In this document: piece after piece, positions 36,339 to 46,087 of the stretch
Position numbering within the stretch: position 1 is the first letter of the stretch
How the letters are laid out: the number at the start of each line of letters is the position of its first letter
Position numbers and translations under genes: made by a program
Assembly (NCBI GenBank): GCA_002689455.1
Contig: NZGE01000053.1
Location: 1-49,210, forward strand
DNA: 49,210 nucleotides
Source: Magnetococcales bacterium
Lineage (GTDB): Bacteria > Pseudomonadota > Alphaproteobacteria > UBA2136
Reading direction: 5' to 3'
Notes under the pieces: generated by a model
Database searches by the model: none
The model's input: only the letters and a program-made list of their open reading frames with translations
Told to the model about the DNA's origin: nothing

Positions 36339-37091
36339 TTACTGTTTCACATTCATTGTTTCTAAAATAGCTTTGCAAATTTTACCAGGGACTTCATCAA
36401 TCAACCCTTTTGGTAAGCGACCAAGTTCAAACCCTCCATACGCAATTCGTTTTAAGCGAGAAACACGTAAACCTAATGCTTCCATCATATTACGAATTTC
36501 ACGGTTTTTACCTTCGGTTAAAGTTAGTGTTACCCATGAGTTTCTACCTGTGGCTTCGCCATTAATTTGTACTTTTGCTGGGGCATATTGCATACCATTG
36601 TGTTTAATGCCTTTTTCAATAGCTTTAATTTGGTCAAGGCTTAAATTCCCATCAATACGAACCTCATAAACACGTTCAATAAAAGTGCTTGGTTTCATCA
36701 GTTTGTCAGCCATAGAAGGTGTGTCGGTAAACAAAATTAAACCTTCCGAATCAAGGTCTAATCGACCAACGTTAATGAGCCTTGGTAAACCTTTTGGAAT
36801 AAGCTCAAAAATTGTTTTGCGACCTTCTGGGTCGTGTGTTGTGCAAATGTAGCCTCGTGGTTTGTGTAATCTAAAAATGCGAGGTGCTTTGTCATTTAAG
36901 GCGATGATTTCTCCTTTAACCTTTACTTCATCGCTGTTTTCAATATTTAAAGCTGGCGAATCAATTGTTTTGCCATTTACTTGTACAAAGCCTTGTTCAA
37001 TCCAACGCTCGGCTTCACGGCGTGAGCATAAGCCTGCAGCTGCAATGAACTTTGCAATTCTTTGTGGTTTGTTTTCATTATTTTGTGGCAT
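36339..37091 (-). CDS. RsuA/RluB-family pseudouridine synthase
   Basis: S4 domain 'QRIAKFIAAAGLCSRREAERWIEQGFVQVNGK'; 'NVGRLDLDSEGLILFTD', 'EGKNREIRNMMEALGLRVSRLKRIAYG'. Confidence 0.95.
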   Translation of the reverse strand: MPQNNENKPQRIAKFIAAAGLCSRREAERWIEQGFVQVNGKTIDSPALNIENSDEVKVKGEIIALNDKAPRIFRLHKPRGYICTTHDPEGRKTIFELIPKGLPRLINVGRLDLDSEGLILFTDTPSMADKLMKPSTFIERVYEVRIDGNLSLDQIKAIEKGIKHNGMQYAPAKVQINGEATGRNSWVTLTLTEGKNREIRNMMEALGLRVSRLKRIAYGGFELGRLPKGLIDEVPGKICKAILETMNVKQ

Positions 37092-37791
37092 CTATAAAGG
37101 CTTTCATGATTTTGTAATGTGGTGAGTTTTTGTCATTTATAAAAAATTCTGGGTGCCATTGAACGCCTATCGCAAATTTATGGGAAGGGATCTCTATGGC
37201 TTCGATACATTCGTCTTCACTGCACGTGGCACTCACAACTGTTTGACCTTTTACGGCTGTGACAGCTTCAGTGTGTGCGCTATTCACTTCGAAGGATTCT
37301 ATTTGGGTTATTTCAAAAAGCTTTGACTTTTTGTTAACAGTTACGCTGTGTGAAAACTCTTCTTTTGGTGCGCCGTTTAAATGGTCTATATTCGTGTTTA
37401 GTTTTTGATGTACGTTTTTAGTCATAGTTGCACCCGGTACACATGCTAAAAATTGCATGCCAGCGCAAATGCCTAAAATGGGAATGTTTTTTTCAAGTGC
37501 ACTTTGGGTTAGTTTTTTGTAAAAGTTCGACCAACTTTGTGCTTTTGGTAATTCTGCTGACTGTTCTTCGTACCATTCAGTTGGTGAAGAGAAGGAGCCC
37601 CCTGGTAATAAAATACCATCAATCATGTTTAAATAATCATCGTAGTTTTCAATGTTGTAAGTAAGCGCTATGGGTGTTCCACCAAGCGTACTAACTGCAT
37701 CGAAATAGTTTTTTTCCATGGCGTAATGCGGAAGTCTTGAAAAAGAGCTCTCCTTCATGCCAAGGGGGATTCCGATAACTGGTTTCGTCAC
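37078..37791 (-). CDS. Class I glutamine amidotransferase, gamma-glutamyl-GABA hydrolase (PuuD)-like
   Basis: 'IGIPLG', 'DGILLPGGSFSSP', 'PILGICAGMQFLA', 'AIGVQWHPEFF'; overlaps the pseudouridine synthase start by 14 nt. Confidence 0.88.
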   Translation of the reverse strand: MTKPVIGIPLGMKESSFSRLPHYAMEKNYFDAVSTLGGTPIALTYNIENYDDYLNMIDGILLPGGSFSSPTEWYEEQSAELPKAQSWSNFYKKLTQSALEKNIPILGICAGMQFLACVPGATMTKNVHQKLNTNIDHLNGAPKEEFSHSVTVNKKSKLFEITQIESFEVNSAHTEAVTAVKGQTVVSATCSEDECIEAIEIPSHKFAIGVQWHPEFFINDKNSPHYKIMKAFIDATK

Positions 37792-37880
37792 GTTTAAATA
37801 ATGTCCTTATCCTTAAGGGTTTTCGGGTATTTTTTTATCATGAAGCTGGGTTGAATACAAGTATTTAATTGACAGGTGTG

Positions 37881-37896
37881 TGTGAAATGTGTCACA
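37881..37896. promoter_or_regulatory. CRP/FNR-type operator TGTGA-N6-TCACA
   Basis: TGTGAAATGTGTCACA, perfect consensus half-sites in a divergent intergenic. Confidence 0.6.
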
Positions 37897-37979
37897 TTTT
37901 CTATTCATATTGATATATTTTAAATTAATGGTTTAAGTTTTTGATATGTATAAGAATTAATGTTTAAAGGTTTTCCTGT

Positions 37980-38459
37980 TTGAGTTTGGATATTGAAAAA
38001 TGTATGGCAATTGCTTTTGAAGAGGCTGAAAGTGCGATGCAAGAAGGTGAGATACCGGTAGGTGCCGCTTTATTTCATGGGCAAACTGGCAAATTAATTG
38101 CAAAAGCGCATAACAAAACACTGCAAAATGTTGACCCAACATGGCATGCGGAAATGGATGTTATAAAAAATGCATGCAAGACCCTTGAAACAACATATTT
38201 GAATGATTACGTATTGTTCACAACTTTAGAGCCTTGTGCAATGTGTGCAACGGCTTGTGCCCATGCCAAAGTTGGGCAAATTTACTTTGGTGCATATGAT
38301 GTAAAAAGCGGAGGAACAGTTAATGGCGCTCGGATTTTTAACCAGCAGACGTGTCACCACAAGCCCGAAGTTTACGGAGGGATTATGGAAGGAATATGTC
38401 AAGGACTCATTCGGGACTTTTTCAAGAAGAAGAGGGGTTTGGGAGCCGTCTCGTCTTGA
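37980..38459 (+). CDS. tadA: tRNA-specific adenosine deaminase TadA / nucleoside deaminase (TTG start)
   Basis: 'HAEMDVI', 'TTLEPCAMCATACAHA', 'HHKPEVYGGIMEGICQGLIRDFFKKKR'. Confidence 0.9.
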   Translation: MSLDIEKCMAIAFEEAESAMQEGEIPVGAALFHGQTGKLIAKAHNKTLQNVDPTWHAEMDVIKNACKTLETTYLNDYVLFTTLEPCAMCATACAHAKVGQIYFGAYDVKSGGTVNGARIFNQQTCHHKPEVYGGIMEGICQGLIRDFFKKKRGLGAVSS

Positions 38460-38985
38460 GAAATGGCGTGAGACTTTAGCCTCAGGCGATGTTGTTGTTG
38501 CTCCAGCTGAAGGTGTTTATGGTTATTGCTGCGACCCGTTTAACGAGCGCGCTATTTATAAAGTTATGTCTTTAAAACAGCGTTCTTCTGCAAAAGGTTT
38601 TATTGTACTTTGTCGTAATATTTTTGATGTGATGCGTGTGGCAGACGTTACAGGTGTTTACGAAAAGGAAATTCGCAGGGCGATGGATGCTCATTGGCCT
38701 GGTGCTGTTACGCTTATTTTGCCTGCAAAATCAAGTCTTTCAGATGCTCTTACAGGCGGTAAAGGTACGGTGGCTGTGCGTATTCCTTCAGTGCTTTACA
38801 TGCATGAATATTTATCGAAATGGAAAGGGCCTTTGGTTTCCACCAGTTTGAATATCTCGGGTTATCCTCCAGCGCGTTATGAGGCTGAAATTCCATACGG
38901 GCCAATTGCTTTAAAATATCCAGAAACGCTTTCTGGTACAAGCTCACGTATTTACAATGTTTTAACCGGTGAATGGCTGCGTTAA
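38323..38985 (+). CDS. Sua5/YciO/YrdC (TsaC-like) threonylcarbamoyl-AMP synthase family protein
   Basis: 'ETLASGDVVVAPAEGVYGYCCDPFNERAIYKVMSLKQR', 'HWPGAVTLILPA', 'TVAVRIPS', 'VSTSLNISGYPP'; SD GGAGG 8 nt before the ATG, inside tadA. Confidence 0.9.
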   Translation: MALGFLTSRRVTTSPKFTEGLWKEYVKDSFGTFSRRRGVWEPSRLEKWRETLASGDVVVAPAEGVYGYCCDPFNERAIYKVMSLKQRSSAKGFIVLCRNIFDVMRVADVTGVYEKEIRRAMDAHWPGAVTLILPAKSSLSDALTGGKGTVAVRIPSVLYMHEYLSKWKGPLVSTSLNISGYPPARYEAEIPYGPIALKYPETLSGTSSRIYNVLTGEWLR

Positions 38986-38999
38986 TTTTTAAAAATTTC

Positions 39000-39028
39000 T
39001 AAAAGCACCTTTTTAGGGTGCTTTTTTT
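39000..39028 (+). terminator. Intrinsic terminator
   Basis: aaaagcacctttttagggtgcttttttt. Confidence 0.88.
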
Positions 39029-39337
39029 GTGCGCGTGATGATGTGTATGTATTCAATTTTTGTTTTGAATCTGTATTTTGTATATTTTTTTTTGTTGCTT
39101 TAATAGCACGGAAAAAAGGATGCATAAACGACGCATATGAACGGATATGTATGAGAAATAAGTTTCTTTAATGCGCTTTTATAGCTGTTTTAACCCTTAA
39201 ATGTGAATGTGTACAATAAGTTTGCGTATGTTATGTGAAAAAGGTCTTAACCTGTGTCAGTTGTTAACATTGTATGTATAGGTTTTTAAGGGGTAAAATG
39301 TCAGTTTTATGGTTCTCTTGGTTTTTATTTTTTTAGT

Positions 39338-39367
39338 AAAAAAACCTCCCGTTGGGGAGGTTTTTTG
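39338..39367 (-). terminator. Intrinsic terminator of the symporter gene (bidirectional)
   Basis: aaaaaaacctcccgttggggaggttttttg. Confidence 0.85.
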
Positions 39368-39376
39368 TTTCGATGG

Positions 39377-40858
39377 TTAGCTGTTTTGTTTAGCTAAGGT
39401 TTTGTTATGTTGCATCATGGATTTAGCAACGGAAGCTTGTTCTTGCTGTTGAATTTCTTCAGCGGTGAACGGTTTACCATTTTCAGGTGAGGTTTCATTG
39501 TCTCCGTAAAAGCGGTCCATAACAGATGCGGCAACTTGGTCGCCGTAAATGTTTACACCAGTGCGTACCATGTCTAACAGTCGGTCAACTGGTAGGATAA
39601 GGGCAAGCGCTTCAATGGGGATGCCTTCCTTGGCCAGTATGCCGCCAAGAATTAATAAGCCAACACCAGGGGCACCTGGCGTACCAACCGAAGCCAGTAC
39701 AGCTTGAAAAGCAATGCCTGAAACAATGGCAAATGTTGGGTCTACACCAAACAGCATTAGTAAGAAAACAGCGGCAGCAGCTTGATAAGCGGCTGTGCCA
39801 TCCATGTTAATGGTGGCGCCAAGTGTGATAACAAACTTGCTTACCAATTTACTGATACCGCGTTTTTCAGCGGTTTCAATAGCCATTGGCATAACAGCAG
39901 AGGATGAAGATGCCGCAGCACCAACCAAAATAAGCCCTTTAATTTGGTTAAACACCTTAAGTGGGTTTTGTTTTGCAACAAACTTTAATACAATGCTAAA
40001 AAATCCTGTGGTGTGCGCAACCATAATTAAAGCAATGGTTAAGGTGTATGCGCCTAAGCTTAAAATAGAATCTAAACCGGTTTCATATATAACGTTGCCC
40101 ATAATGCTTATAACGGCAATGGGTGAAAAAGCCATAGATACTTTCACAACAAACAAAACAATTTTTTGGCAAAAGTTTAAAATATCAAGCGCTGTTGTTA
40201 AGCCACGTTTTGCGCTTTTGTCTTCATCTGTTTTTGTAGTTTCAGCTTGAATGCCCAGCATGGCAATGCCCATTACAACGGCCATAATCAATATGGTTAA
40301 AAAGTTCTTTTCGAGGAATTCTTTAACAATATTTGTTGGAAGTAAGGTTTTAATGCCTTCGCGGACGGATGTAAACATGTCGGTTGTTTCACCAGCGCCT
40401 GTAGGTGCTGCTGTAATGTTCACCGCCATGTTTTGCACTGTTGCTTGCATTTCAGGACTAACCCATTGTGCAGGGTTAATACCATACATGATAAGGGCTC
40501 CCGTGGTTACCGAAACAATGGTTGTACAAAAAAAGTAAACCAAAGTGGAACTTCCCATACCTTTTAATGTGTTTACATCATTGTTGGCAATGCCAAGGGT
40601 AACGGAAACAAATATTAAAGCAGGAAGGATAACCATGATGGGTCCTAAAAACAGGTCGGTTCCGATACCTGTGATTTGTATGAGCGCCGGGGATAGTTCT
40701 TCAATGCCAGTCCATTGGCTTGCAAGTGCAAAGGGAAAGCAAAGGAGAACGGCTGCGCCAATGCGCCCAAGTAAGTTTTTATTGCCTGTTTTAATATCGC
40801 GCACGTCAAAGGCGGAAAGTAAAAACCATAAAGGTTTCATGAAGGTTTGAAAACTCAT
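39377..40858 (-). CDS. Dicarboxylate/amino acid:cation symporter (DAACS/SDF family)
   Basis: 'AASSSSAVMPMAIETAEK', 'FVITLGATINMDGTAAYQAAAAVFLLMLFG', 'VGTPGAPGVGLLIL', 'DRLLDMVRTGVNIYGDQVAA'. Confidence 0.95.
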   Translation of the reverse strand: MSFQTFMKPLWFLLSAFDVRDIKTGNKNLLGRIGAAVLLCFPFALASQWTGIEELSPALIQITGIGTDLFLGPIMVILPALIFVSVTLGIANNDVNTLKGMGSSTLVYFFCTTIVSVTTGALIMYGINPAQWVSPEMQATVQNMAVNITAAPTGAGETTDMFTSVREGIKTLLPTNIVKEFLEKNFLTILIMAVVMGIAMLGIQAETTKTDEDKSAKRGLTTALDILNFCQKIVLFVVKVSMAFSPIAVISIMGNVIYETGLDSILSLGAYTLTIALIMVAHTTGFFSIVLKFVAKQNPLKVFNQIKGLILVGAAASSSSAVMPMAIETAEKRGISKLVSKFVITLGATINMDGTAAYQAAAAVFLLMLFGVDPTFAIVSGIAFQAVLASVGTPGAPGVGLLILGGILAKEGIPIEALALILPVDRLLDMVRTGVNIYGDQVAASVMDRFYGDNETSPENGKPFTAEEIQQQEQASVAKSMMQHNKTLAKQNS

Positions 40859-40990
40859 ATAGAGCTCCTGTGGTTATGGATTTCAAAATTGAAATCAATG
40901 AGAAAGTGAAGGGGTGTTTCGTAAATCAAAGAATAGATAAGTCTTTATGTATACAAAGTCAACCTTTAATGGTGTTTAGGGTAAAATAAA

Positions 40991-41013
40991 ACCCCCTCAC
41001 AAAAGTGAAGGGG
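40991..41013 (-). terminator. Possible intrinsic terminator after greA
   Basis: accccctcacaaaagtgaagggg hairpin; minus-strand side runs into ggttttatttt. Confidence 0.6.
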
Positions 41014-41055
41014 AATAAGAGAGTTGTCCAATGAAATTAATTGGATCGGCGTTGG

Positions 41056-41538
41056 TCAGACGTCAATCGCTTTGTAACTAACCTCAAGAACCTCGTATGA
41101 GCGTGATCCGCCAGGTGCGTTGAATGTAAATTCATCACCTTCTTCTTTGCCGATCATCGCGCGTCCCAGTGGTGAAGAGATGCTGATTAAACCTTTTTCA
41201 AGGTCAGCTTCTTCAGGGCCAACTAAAATGTATGTGTTTTCTTTATCGTCTTCGTCTACAACTTTAACAGTTGCGCTCATCATAACTTTTGAGCCTGCCA
41301 TTTTTGCAGGGTCAATTACGTCAGCACGTGAAAGCTTGCTTTCAAGGTCTTTAATAAGACCTTCGTTAATGGCTTGACGCTCTTTAGCAGCGTGGTATTC
41401 AGCGTTCTCACTTAAGTCGCCGTGTGCACGCGCTTCTTCAATATCTTCAATAATTTGTGGGCGGAGCGTACGTGTGCGGTGGTGAAGCTCTTTCTCCATT
41501 TTTGCATACCCGTATGTTGTCATAGGAACTTTTTCCAT
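41056..41538 (-). CDS. greA: Transcription elongation factor GreA (start 41538)
   Basis: 'MTTYGYAKMEKELHHRTRTLRPQIIEDIEEARAHGDLSENAEYHAAKERQA', 'ISSPLGRAMIGKEEGDEFTFNAPGGSRSYEVLEV'. Confidence 0.97.
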   Translation of the reverse strand: MEKVPMTTYGYAKMEKELHHRTRTLRPQIIEDIEEARAHGDLSENAEYHAAKERQAINEGLIKDLESKLSRADVIDPAKMAGSKVMMSATVKVVDEDDKENTYILVGPEEADLEKGLISISSPLGRAMIGKEEGDEFTFNAPGGSRSYEVLEVSYKAIDV

Positions 41539-41736
41539 TGTGCGACCTTGCTCTTTCTTTTCATTATTTATGTACTGATTAAATTTCAGAACGTGCAATT
41601 TACAGCTTCAAAATGTCTTTTGCAACTTTAAACCTTTTAAGGTGATTAAAAGATGTGCAACAAAGTATAAGTTAATGAATTTAAAAGGTTATTTTTATTT
41701 TTTTGTATGCAATTGGTATGATGTTTAATGTGGAGG

Positions 41737-41782
41737 GCGCAACTTATATAAGATTTCTTTAAAGAAGTCTTGCCATTTGCGC
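41737..41782. repeat. Long interrupted palindrome upstream of dnaG
   Basis: gcgcaa-cttatata-agatttcttt-aaagaagtct-tgccat-ttgcgc; outer arms perfect, inner 20-mer near-perfect palindrome. Confidence 0.6.
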
Positions 41783-41949
41783 TTAATTTGTGCCATTATG
41801 TGTATAATATTGCAAGGCAGTGAGGATTAGAGGTCACACACAGCTTTTATAAAGGAGTGTTTCTGACACTTTTATTTATATAAGCATGCGTTGTAGTTTT
41901 CAAAAAAATTTTCACATTTGTAATTAGGTTCGACAGTTTGAGAGGTTAA

Positions 41950-43689
41950 ATGTCAGCGGGTCGCTTTTCACCTGAAGTATTGGAACAAATTAGGCAAAGG
42001 GTTTCCCTGTCTGATGTTGTGTCTAAACATGCTCAGGGTATGAAGAAAAAAGGCCGTGACTGGTGGGCTTGCTGTCCGTTTCATCACGAAAAAACGCCGT
42101 CGTTCCATATTCATGAAAGCAAGGGTTACTACCACTGTTTTGGTTGTGGGGCACATGGCAATGTTTTTGACTTTATTAAGGAAGTACGTGGTGGCACATT
42201 TGTAGATGCCGTTGTTTATTTAGGCGAAATGTCGGGGGTCGATGTTCAATTTGAAGCTTATGACCCGCAAGAGCAGAAAAAGCGCCAAGATGGTTATGAT
42301 GTTTTAGAAAAAACAGCTTCCTTTTTTGAAGGTAATTTAAAAAAATCTGACTTAAATTACTTTGAAAACCGTGGTTTGAGCGCAGATACAATTCAAACCT
42401 TTCGTTTAGGTTTAGCTTTAGATGAATGGTCCAGCTTAACAGACCATTTAATGCAACAGGGTTATTCTAAAGAATCGCTGGTAGAGGCTAATGTTTCTTC
42501 TGAAAATAAACAAAAAAGTAAATTTTACGACCGTTTTCGAAACCGTGTGATGTTTCCAATTGAAAGTGTGGACGGTAAGGTGGTTGCCTTTGGTGGTCGT
42601 GTTTTAAACAATGACGATGATCCTAAATATTTAAACTCGTCTGAGAACAAATTCTTTAATAAGCGTTATATGCTTTACAACTTAAACCGTGCACGTGAAT
42701 TTATCCGCAAGGAAAATCAAGCGCTTGTTGTTGAAGGTTATATGGATGTTATTGGTTTGTGGCAACATGGTATTAAAACGGCTGTTGCGCCTATGGGTAC
42801 TGCTATTACAGAAGATCAAATGCGCCTGCTTTGGCGGTTTTATGAATCTCCTACAATTTGCTTGGATGGCGATAGGGCGGGGCGCGGTGCTGCGGTGCGA
42901 ATTGCTAAACGTATTTTGTCTGTTTTAGAGCCAGGTAAAACACTTCAGTTTATTTGGATGCCTGAAGGAGAAGACCCTGATAGCTTTATAAGTGTGCAAG
43001 GTAAAGAAGCTTTTGACGCACTTTTAAAGGCACCTTCAACTTTAGAAGAAGTTTTATGGAATGATATGATTGAAGGGCGAGATATTGCTTCTGGTGATGG
43101 ACGTGCAGCCATTGAAAGTGAAATTGATGAATTAATGAAGCAAGTGACGAATGAAACAATTCGTAAGCATTATGCAAGGTCACTAAAGGATCGTTTATGG
43201 CAAAGAGGTCGTAAAGAACCAGAAGTTTTACGCTTAGGTGAACAAGAAAAAGCAAAAAATATTTTGCCTGAAGATAAACAGGCACACATCTTGCTTTCTA
43301 TTTTGTTCCGAAAAATAGATTTGTTTGAAAAAGTATATGAAAAGGTTTCAACAATTCAGGTGAAAGACCCTGACTTGGAATCGTTTAAAAAAGTAATATT
43401 TAAACTTTTTTTAAACGGAGGACTTGAAAAGAATTCTTTGGAGTCTTATTTCGCTAATACGGGCATGTTAAACCGCATGAGAGAATTATTAAATTCTGAA
43501 TTAGTGGCCCGAACGCATGAAGATGAATTGGAAGAATTATGGTTCAAGGTTTATGAAGATCTTGAACGCGCCGATGCTCTGAAAAAAACAAAGCATGAAA
43601 AGGTGAATGTAGGAAGTGTTTTCAACACAGATACAGGAAGCCTTGCTTGGGAGCAAATGAAAGAAGCGCACAAAAAAAGATTGAAATAG
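41950..43689 (+). CDS. dnaG: DNA primase DnaG
   Basis: Zinc finger 'CCPFHHEKTPSFHIHESKGYYHCFGCGAHGNVFDFI', TOPRIM 'ALVVEGYMDVIGL', 'CLDGDRAGRGAA'. Confidence 0.98.
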   Translation: MSAGRFSPEVLEQIRQRVSLSDVVSKHAQGMKKKGRDWWACCPFHHEKTPSFHIHESKGYYHCFGCGAHGNVFDFIKEVRGGTFVDAVVYLGEMSGVDVQFEAYDPQEQKKRQDGYDVLEKTASFFEGNLKKSDLNYFENRGLSADTIQTFRLGLALDEWSSLTDHLMQQGYSKESLVEANVSSENKQKSKFYDRFRNRVMFPIESVDGKVVAFGGRVLNNDDDPKYLNSSENKFFNKRYMLYNLNRAREFIRKENQALVVEGYMDVIGLWQHGIKTAVAPMGTAITEDQMRLLWRFYESPTICLDGDRAGRGAAVRIAKRILSVLEPGKTLQFIWMPEGEDPDSFISVQGKEAFDALLKAPSTLEEVLWNDMIEGRDIASGDGRAAIESEIDELMKQVTNETIRKHYARSLKDRLWQRGRKEPEVLRLGEQEKAKNILPEDKQAHILLSILFRKIDLFEKVYEKVSTIQVKDPDLESFKKVIFKLFLNGGLEKNSLESYFANTGMLNRMRELLNSELVARTHEDELEELWFKVYEDLERADALKKTKHEKVNVGSVFNTDTGSLAWEQMKEAHKKRLK

Positions 43690-43788
43690 AGAATTGCTTA
43701 TAAAAAGCAACAGGGTTTTTTGACCTTTAAAGCTGGCTTTTTATATAGTTAATAAAATGTTAATACGCAAAAGTGAGGACATAAAAAT

Positions 43789-45729
43789 ATGGCTAACGTA
43801 ACGTCTGAAATGGAAATGAAAACTCAAGAAATTGCAACAGAAACAGTTTCTAAAAATGTTGTAAACCGTTTTGAATCTGATGATGTGAATGACGATGATG
43901 ATGTTGAGTTTGAAGATGAAATGGACGATGATAGTGATGATGTTACATCGACCATTGGTCGTCCTTCACTAGCAGGTCGTACATCTGACGAAGATTTGTC
44001 AACTTCAACATCTTCTGATGATATGGGGGAACACCCAGAATTCTTTGGTTCAAAAGCAGATAAAGCGGCTAAAAAGCGTACAGCTTCTGACGAATATGGC
44101 CGTACAGATGACCCTGTGCGTATGTACTTGCGTGAAATGGGTAACGTAGAGCTTTTAACACGTGAGCAAGAGGTTGCCATTGCCAAGCGTATTGAGTCTG
44201 GTAAAGAAGTGATGAACGAAGGTTTGTTCGGCACACCTTACACATTTGAAACAATTCTTTCTATGTGGTCTGGTGTTGCGTCTGGCGAAAAATACCTACG
44301 TGAACTAATTGACTTAAACATTGCTATGGGCGGCCCTTCTGAAGACGAAATAGCTGAAGAAGAGGAAATGGAAGCTTCAGGTGAGGATAAATCTGAAAAT
44401 GAATCTGAAGAATCAACTGAAGCAAAAGAAGCTTCTGAAAATGAAGATGATGAAGATGAGTCTGAGGAAGAAGATGAGCATTACTCTCTTGCTGAAATGG
44501 AAGAAATGTTAATGCCTCGCATGACAGAACTTTTCACAGATATTGAAAAGGCATATGTTGAAGTAAAAGGTATTATTTCTGAGCGTAAGGCTTCTGCTGA
44601 CCCTGCAAAAGTTTCAGCGAAAGAGAAAAAGCTGTGGAAGAAATTGCACGACCTTATGTTGGAAGTGCCACTTTCAAACGCAACAACTGAAAAGTTGGTG
44701 AACAAGTTTTACGAAACTTCACGTAACTTAACAAAGGTTGAAGGTGCGTTGATGCGTCAAGCGGTTGCTTGCGGTGTGGACCGTAAAGGTTACTTAGATG
44801 CTTACTTCGGTCAAGAAGCAAACCCAACATGGGTAGATGCAGTTAAGGGGAAAAACGCAGCTTGGGGCGCATTTTATGCAAACCACAAGGACGACATTGA
44901 AATGACAGCCGACACTGTTTCAAATCGTGTGGCAGATGTATTCTTATCTGTTGATGAGTTTAAGCGTTTGGTTGCTCAGTTGCGTAAAGGTGAACGCGAA
45001 GCTTCTGTTGCGAAGAAAGAGATGGTGGAAGCGAACTTGCGTTTGGTTATTTCCATTGCGAAGAAATATGTAAACCGTGGTTTACAATTCTTGGATCTGA
45101 TTCAAGAAGGTAACATTGGTTTGATGAAAGCTGTAGATAAGTTTGAGTACCGCCGTGGTTACAAGTTCTCTACTTACGCTACATGGTGGATTCGTCAGGC
45201 TATTACACGTAGTATTGCCGACCAGGCACGTACAATTCGTATTCCTGTACACATGATTGAAACAATCAACAAAATGGCGCGTACACAACGCCAGATGATG
45301 AACGACCTTGGCCGTGAACCAACTGTTGAAGAGCTTTCTGAAGTGCTACAAATGCCTGTTGAAAAAGTGCGTAAAGTTCAAAAAATTGCGAAAGAGCCTA
45401 TTTCACTTGAAACACCAGTAGGTGATGAAGATGATTCGAACCTAGGTGACTTCATTGAAGATACAAATGCGGTTCTTCCAATTGATGCGGCACTGCAAAA
45501 GAACTTGCGTGACAGCACAACAAAAACACTTGCAACACTAACTCCGCGTGAGGAACGTGTATTGCGTATGCGTTTTGGTATTGGTATGTCTTCTGACCAC
45601 ACGTTGGAAGAAGTGGGTCAACAGTTTAACGTAACACGTGAGCGTATTCGTCAAATTGAAGCGAAGGCTTTGAAGAAGTTACGCCACCCAACTCGTGCAC
45701 GTACACTGAAAACATACATCGAAAACTAA
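43789..45729 (+). CDS. rpoD: RNA polymerase sigma70 factor RpoD
   Basis: '[30 protein letters not shown]', '[75 protein letters not shown]', region 4 '[19 protein letters not shown]'. Confidence 0.98.
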   Translation: MANVTSEMEMKTQEIATETVSKNVVNRFESDDVNDDDDVEFEDEMDDDSDDVTSTIGRPSLAGRTSDEDLSTSTSSDDMGEHPEFFGSKADKAAKKRTASDEYGRTDDPVRMYLREMGNVELLTREQEVAIAKRIESGKEVMNEGLFGTPYTFETILSMWSGVASGEKYLRELIDLNIAMGGPSEDEIAEEEEMEASGEDKSENESEESTEAKEASENEDDEDESEEEDEHYSLAEMEEMLMPRMTELFTDIEKAYVEVKGIISERKASADPAKVSAKEKKLWKKLHDLMLEVPLSNATTEKLVNKFYETSRNLTKVEGALMRQAVACGVDRKGYLDAYFGQEANPTWVDAVKGKNAAWGAFYANHKDDIEMTADTVSNRVADVFLSVDEFKRLVAQLRKGEREASVAKKEMVEANLRLVISIAKKYVNRGLQFLDLIQEGNIGLMKAVDKFEYRRGYKFSTYATWWIRQAITRSIADQARTIRIPVHMIETINKMARTQRQMMNDLGREPTVEELSEVLQMPVEKVRKVQKIAKEPISLETPVGDEDDSNLGDFIEDTNAVLPIDAALQKNLRDSTTKTLATLTPREERVLRMRFGIGMSSDHTLEEVGQQFNVTRERIRQIEAKALKKLRHPTRARTLKTYIEN

Positions 45730-45744
45730 GTTTTCGAATGACGG

Positions 45745-45770
45745 AAAAAGGCGCTTTTTAGCGCCTTTTT
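45745..45770 (+). terminator. Intrinsic terminator after rpoD
   Basis: aaaaaggcgctttttagcgccttttt. Confidence 0.9.
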
Positions 45771-46087
45771 CGTTTTTAGGCGTGGTTGCCTAGAAAGCCT
45801 GGGTGCCCATTTTTCAAAACAAAAAATGTATCTAAAAATATCACCTCTTAGCGAGCCTTTGATATCTAGCGGTACGCCAGTTGATTAAAACTAGGCTTAA
45901 AATTTCCCTTTGTAGCTGCCGGCTTTGAAAAACCAAAATATATCTCACTTAAATTAAAATTTTAGGGAAAGGTAAGGGAGAGTCTTTTATTACTTTTAAG
46001 TTGTTTTTCTAGTTTAATTACTTCTTTTGGTTGAGTTTTTGTTATAATATATAGGCTTACGTTAGCGATGTTGTGAAGGGTTGTTGA

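Noticed and set aside
39029-39337. Possible sRNA in the ~300-bp gap between two terminators
   Set aside because: No convincing promoter or conserved structure recognised by eye; the second terminator is explained by the convergent symporter gene.
43789-45729. Acidic insert in rpoD as a sign of misassembly
   Set aside because: Continuous ORF with intact regions 1.2-4; acidic non-conserved regions are known in RpoD.
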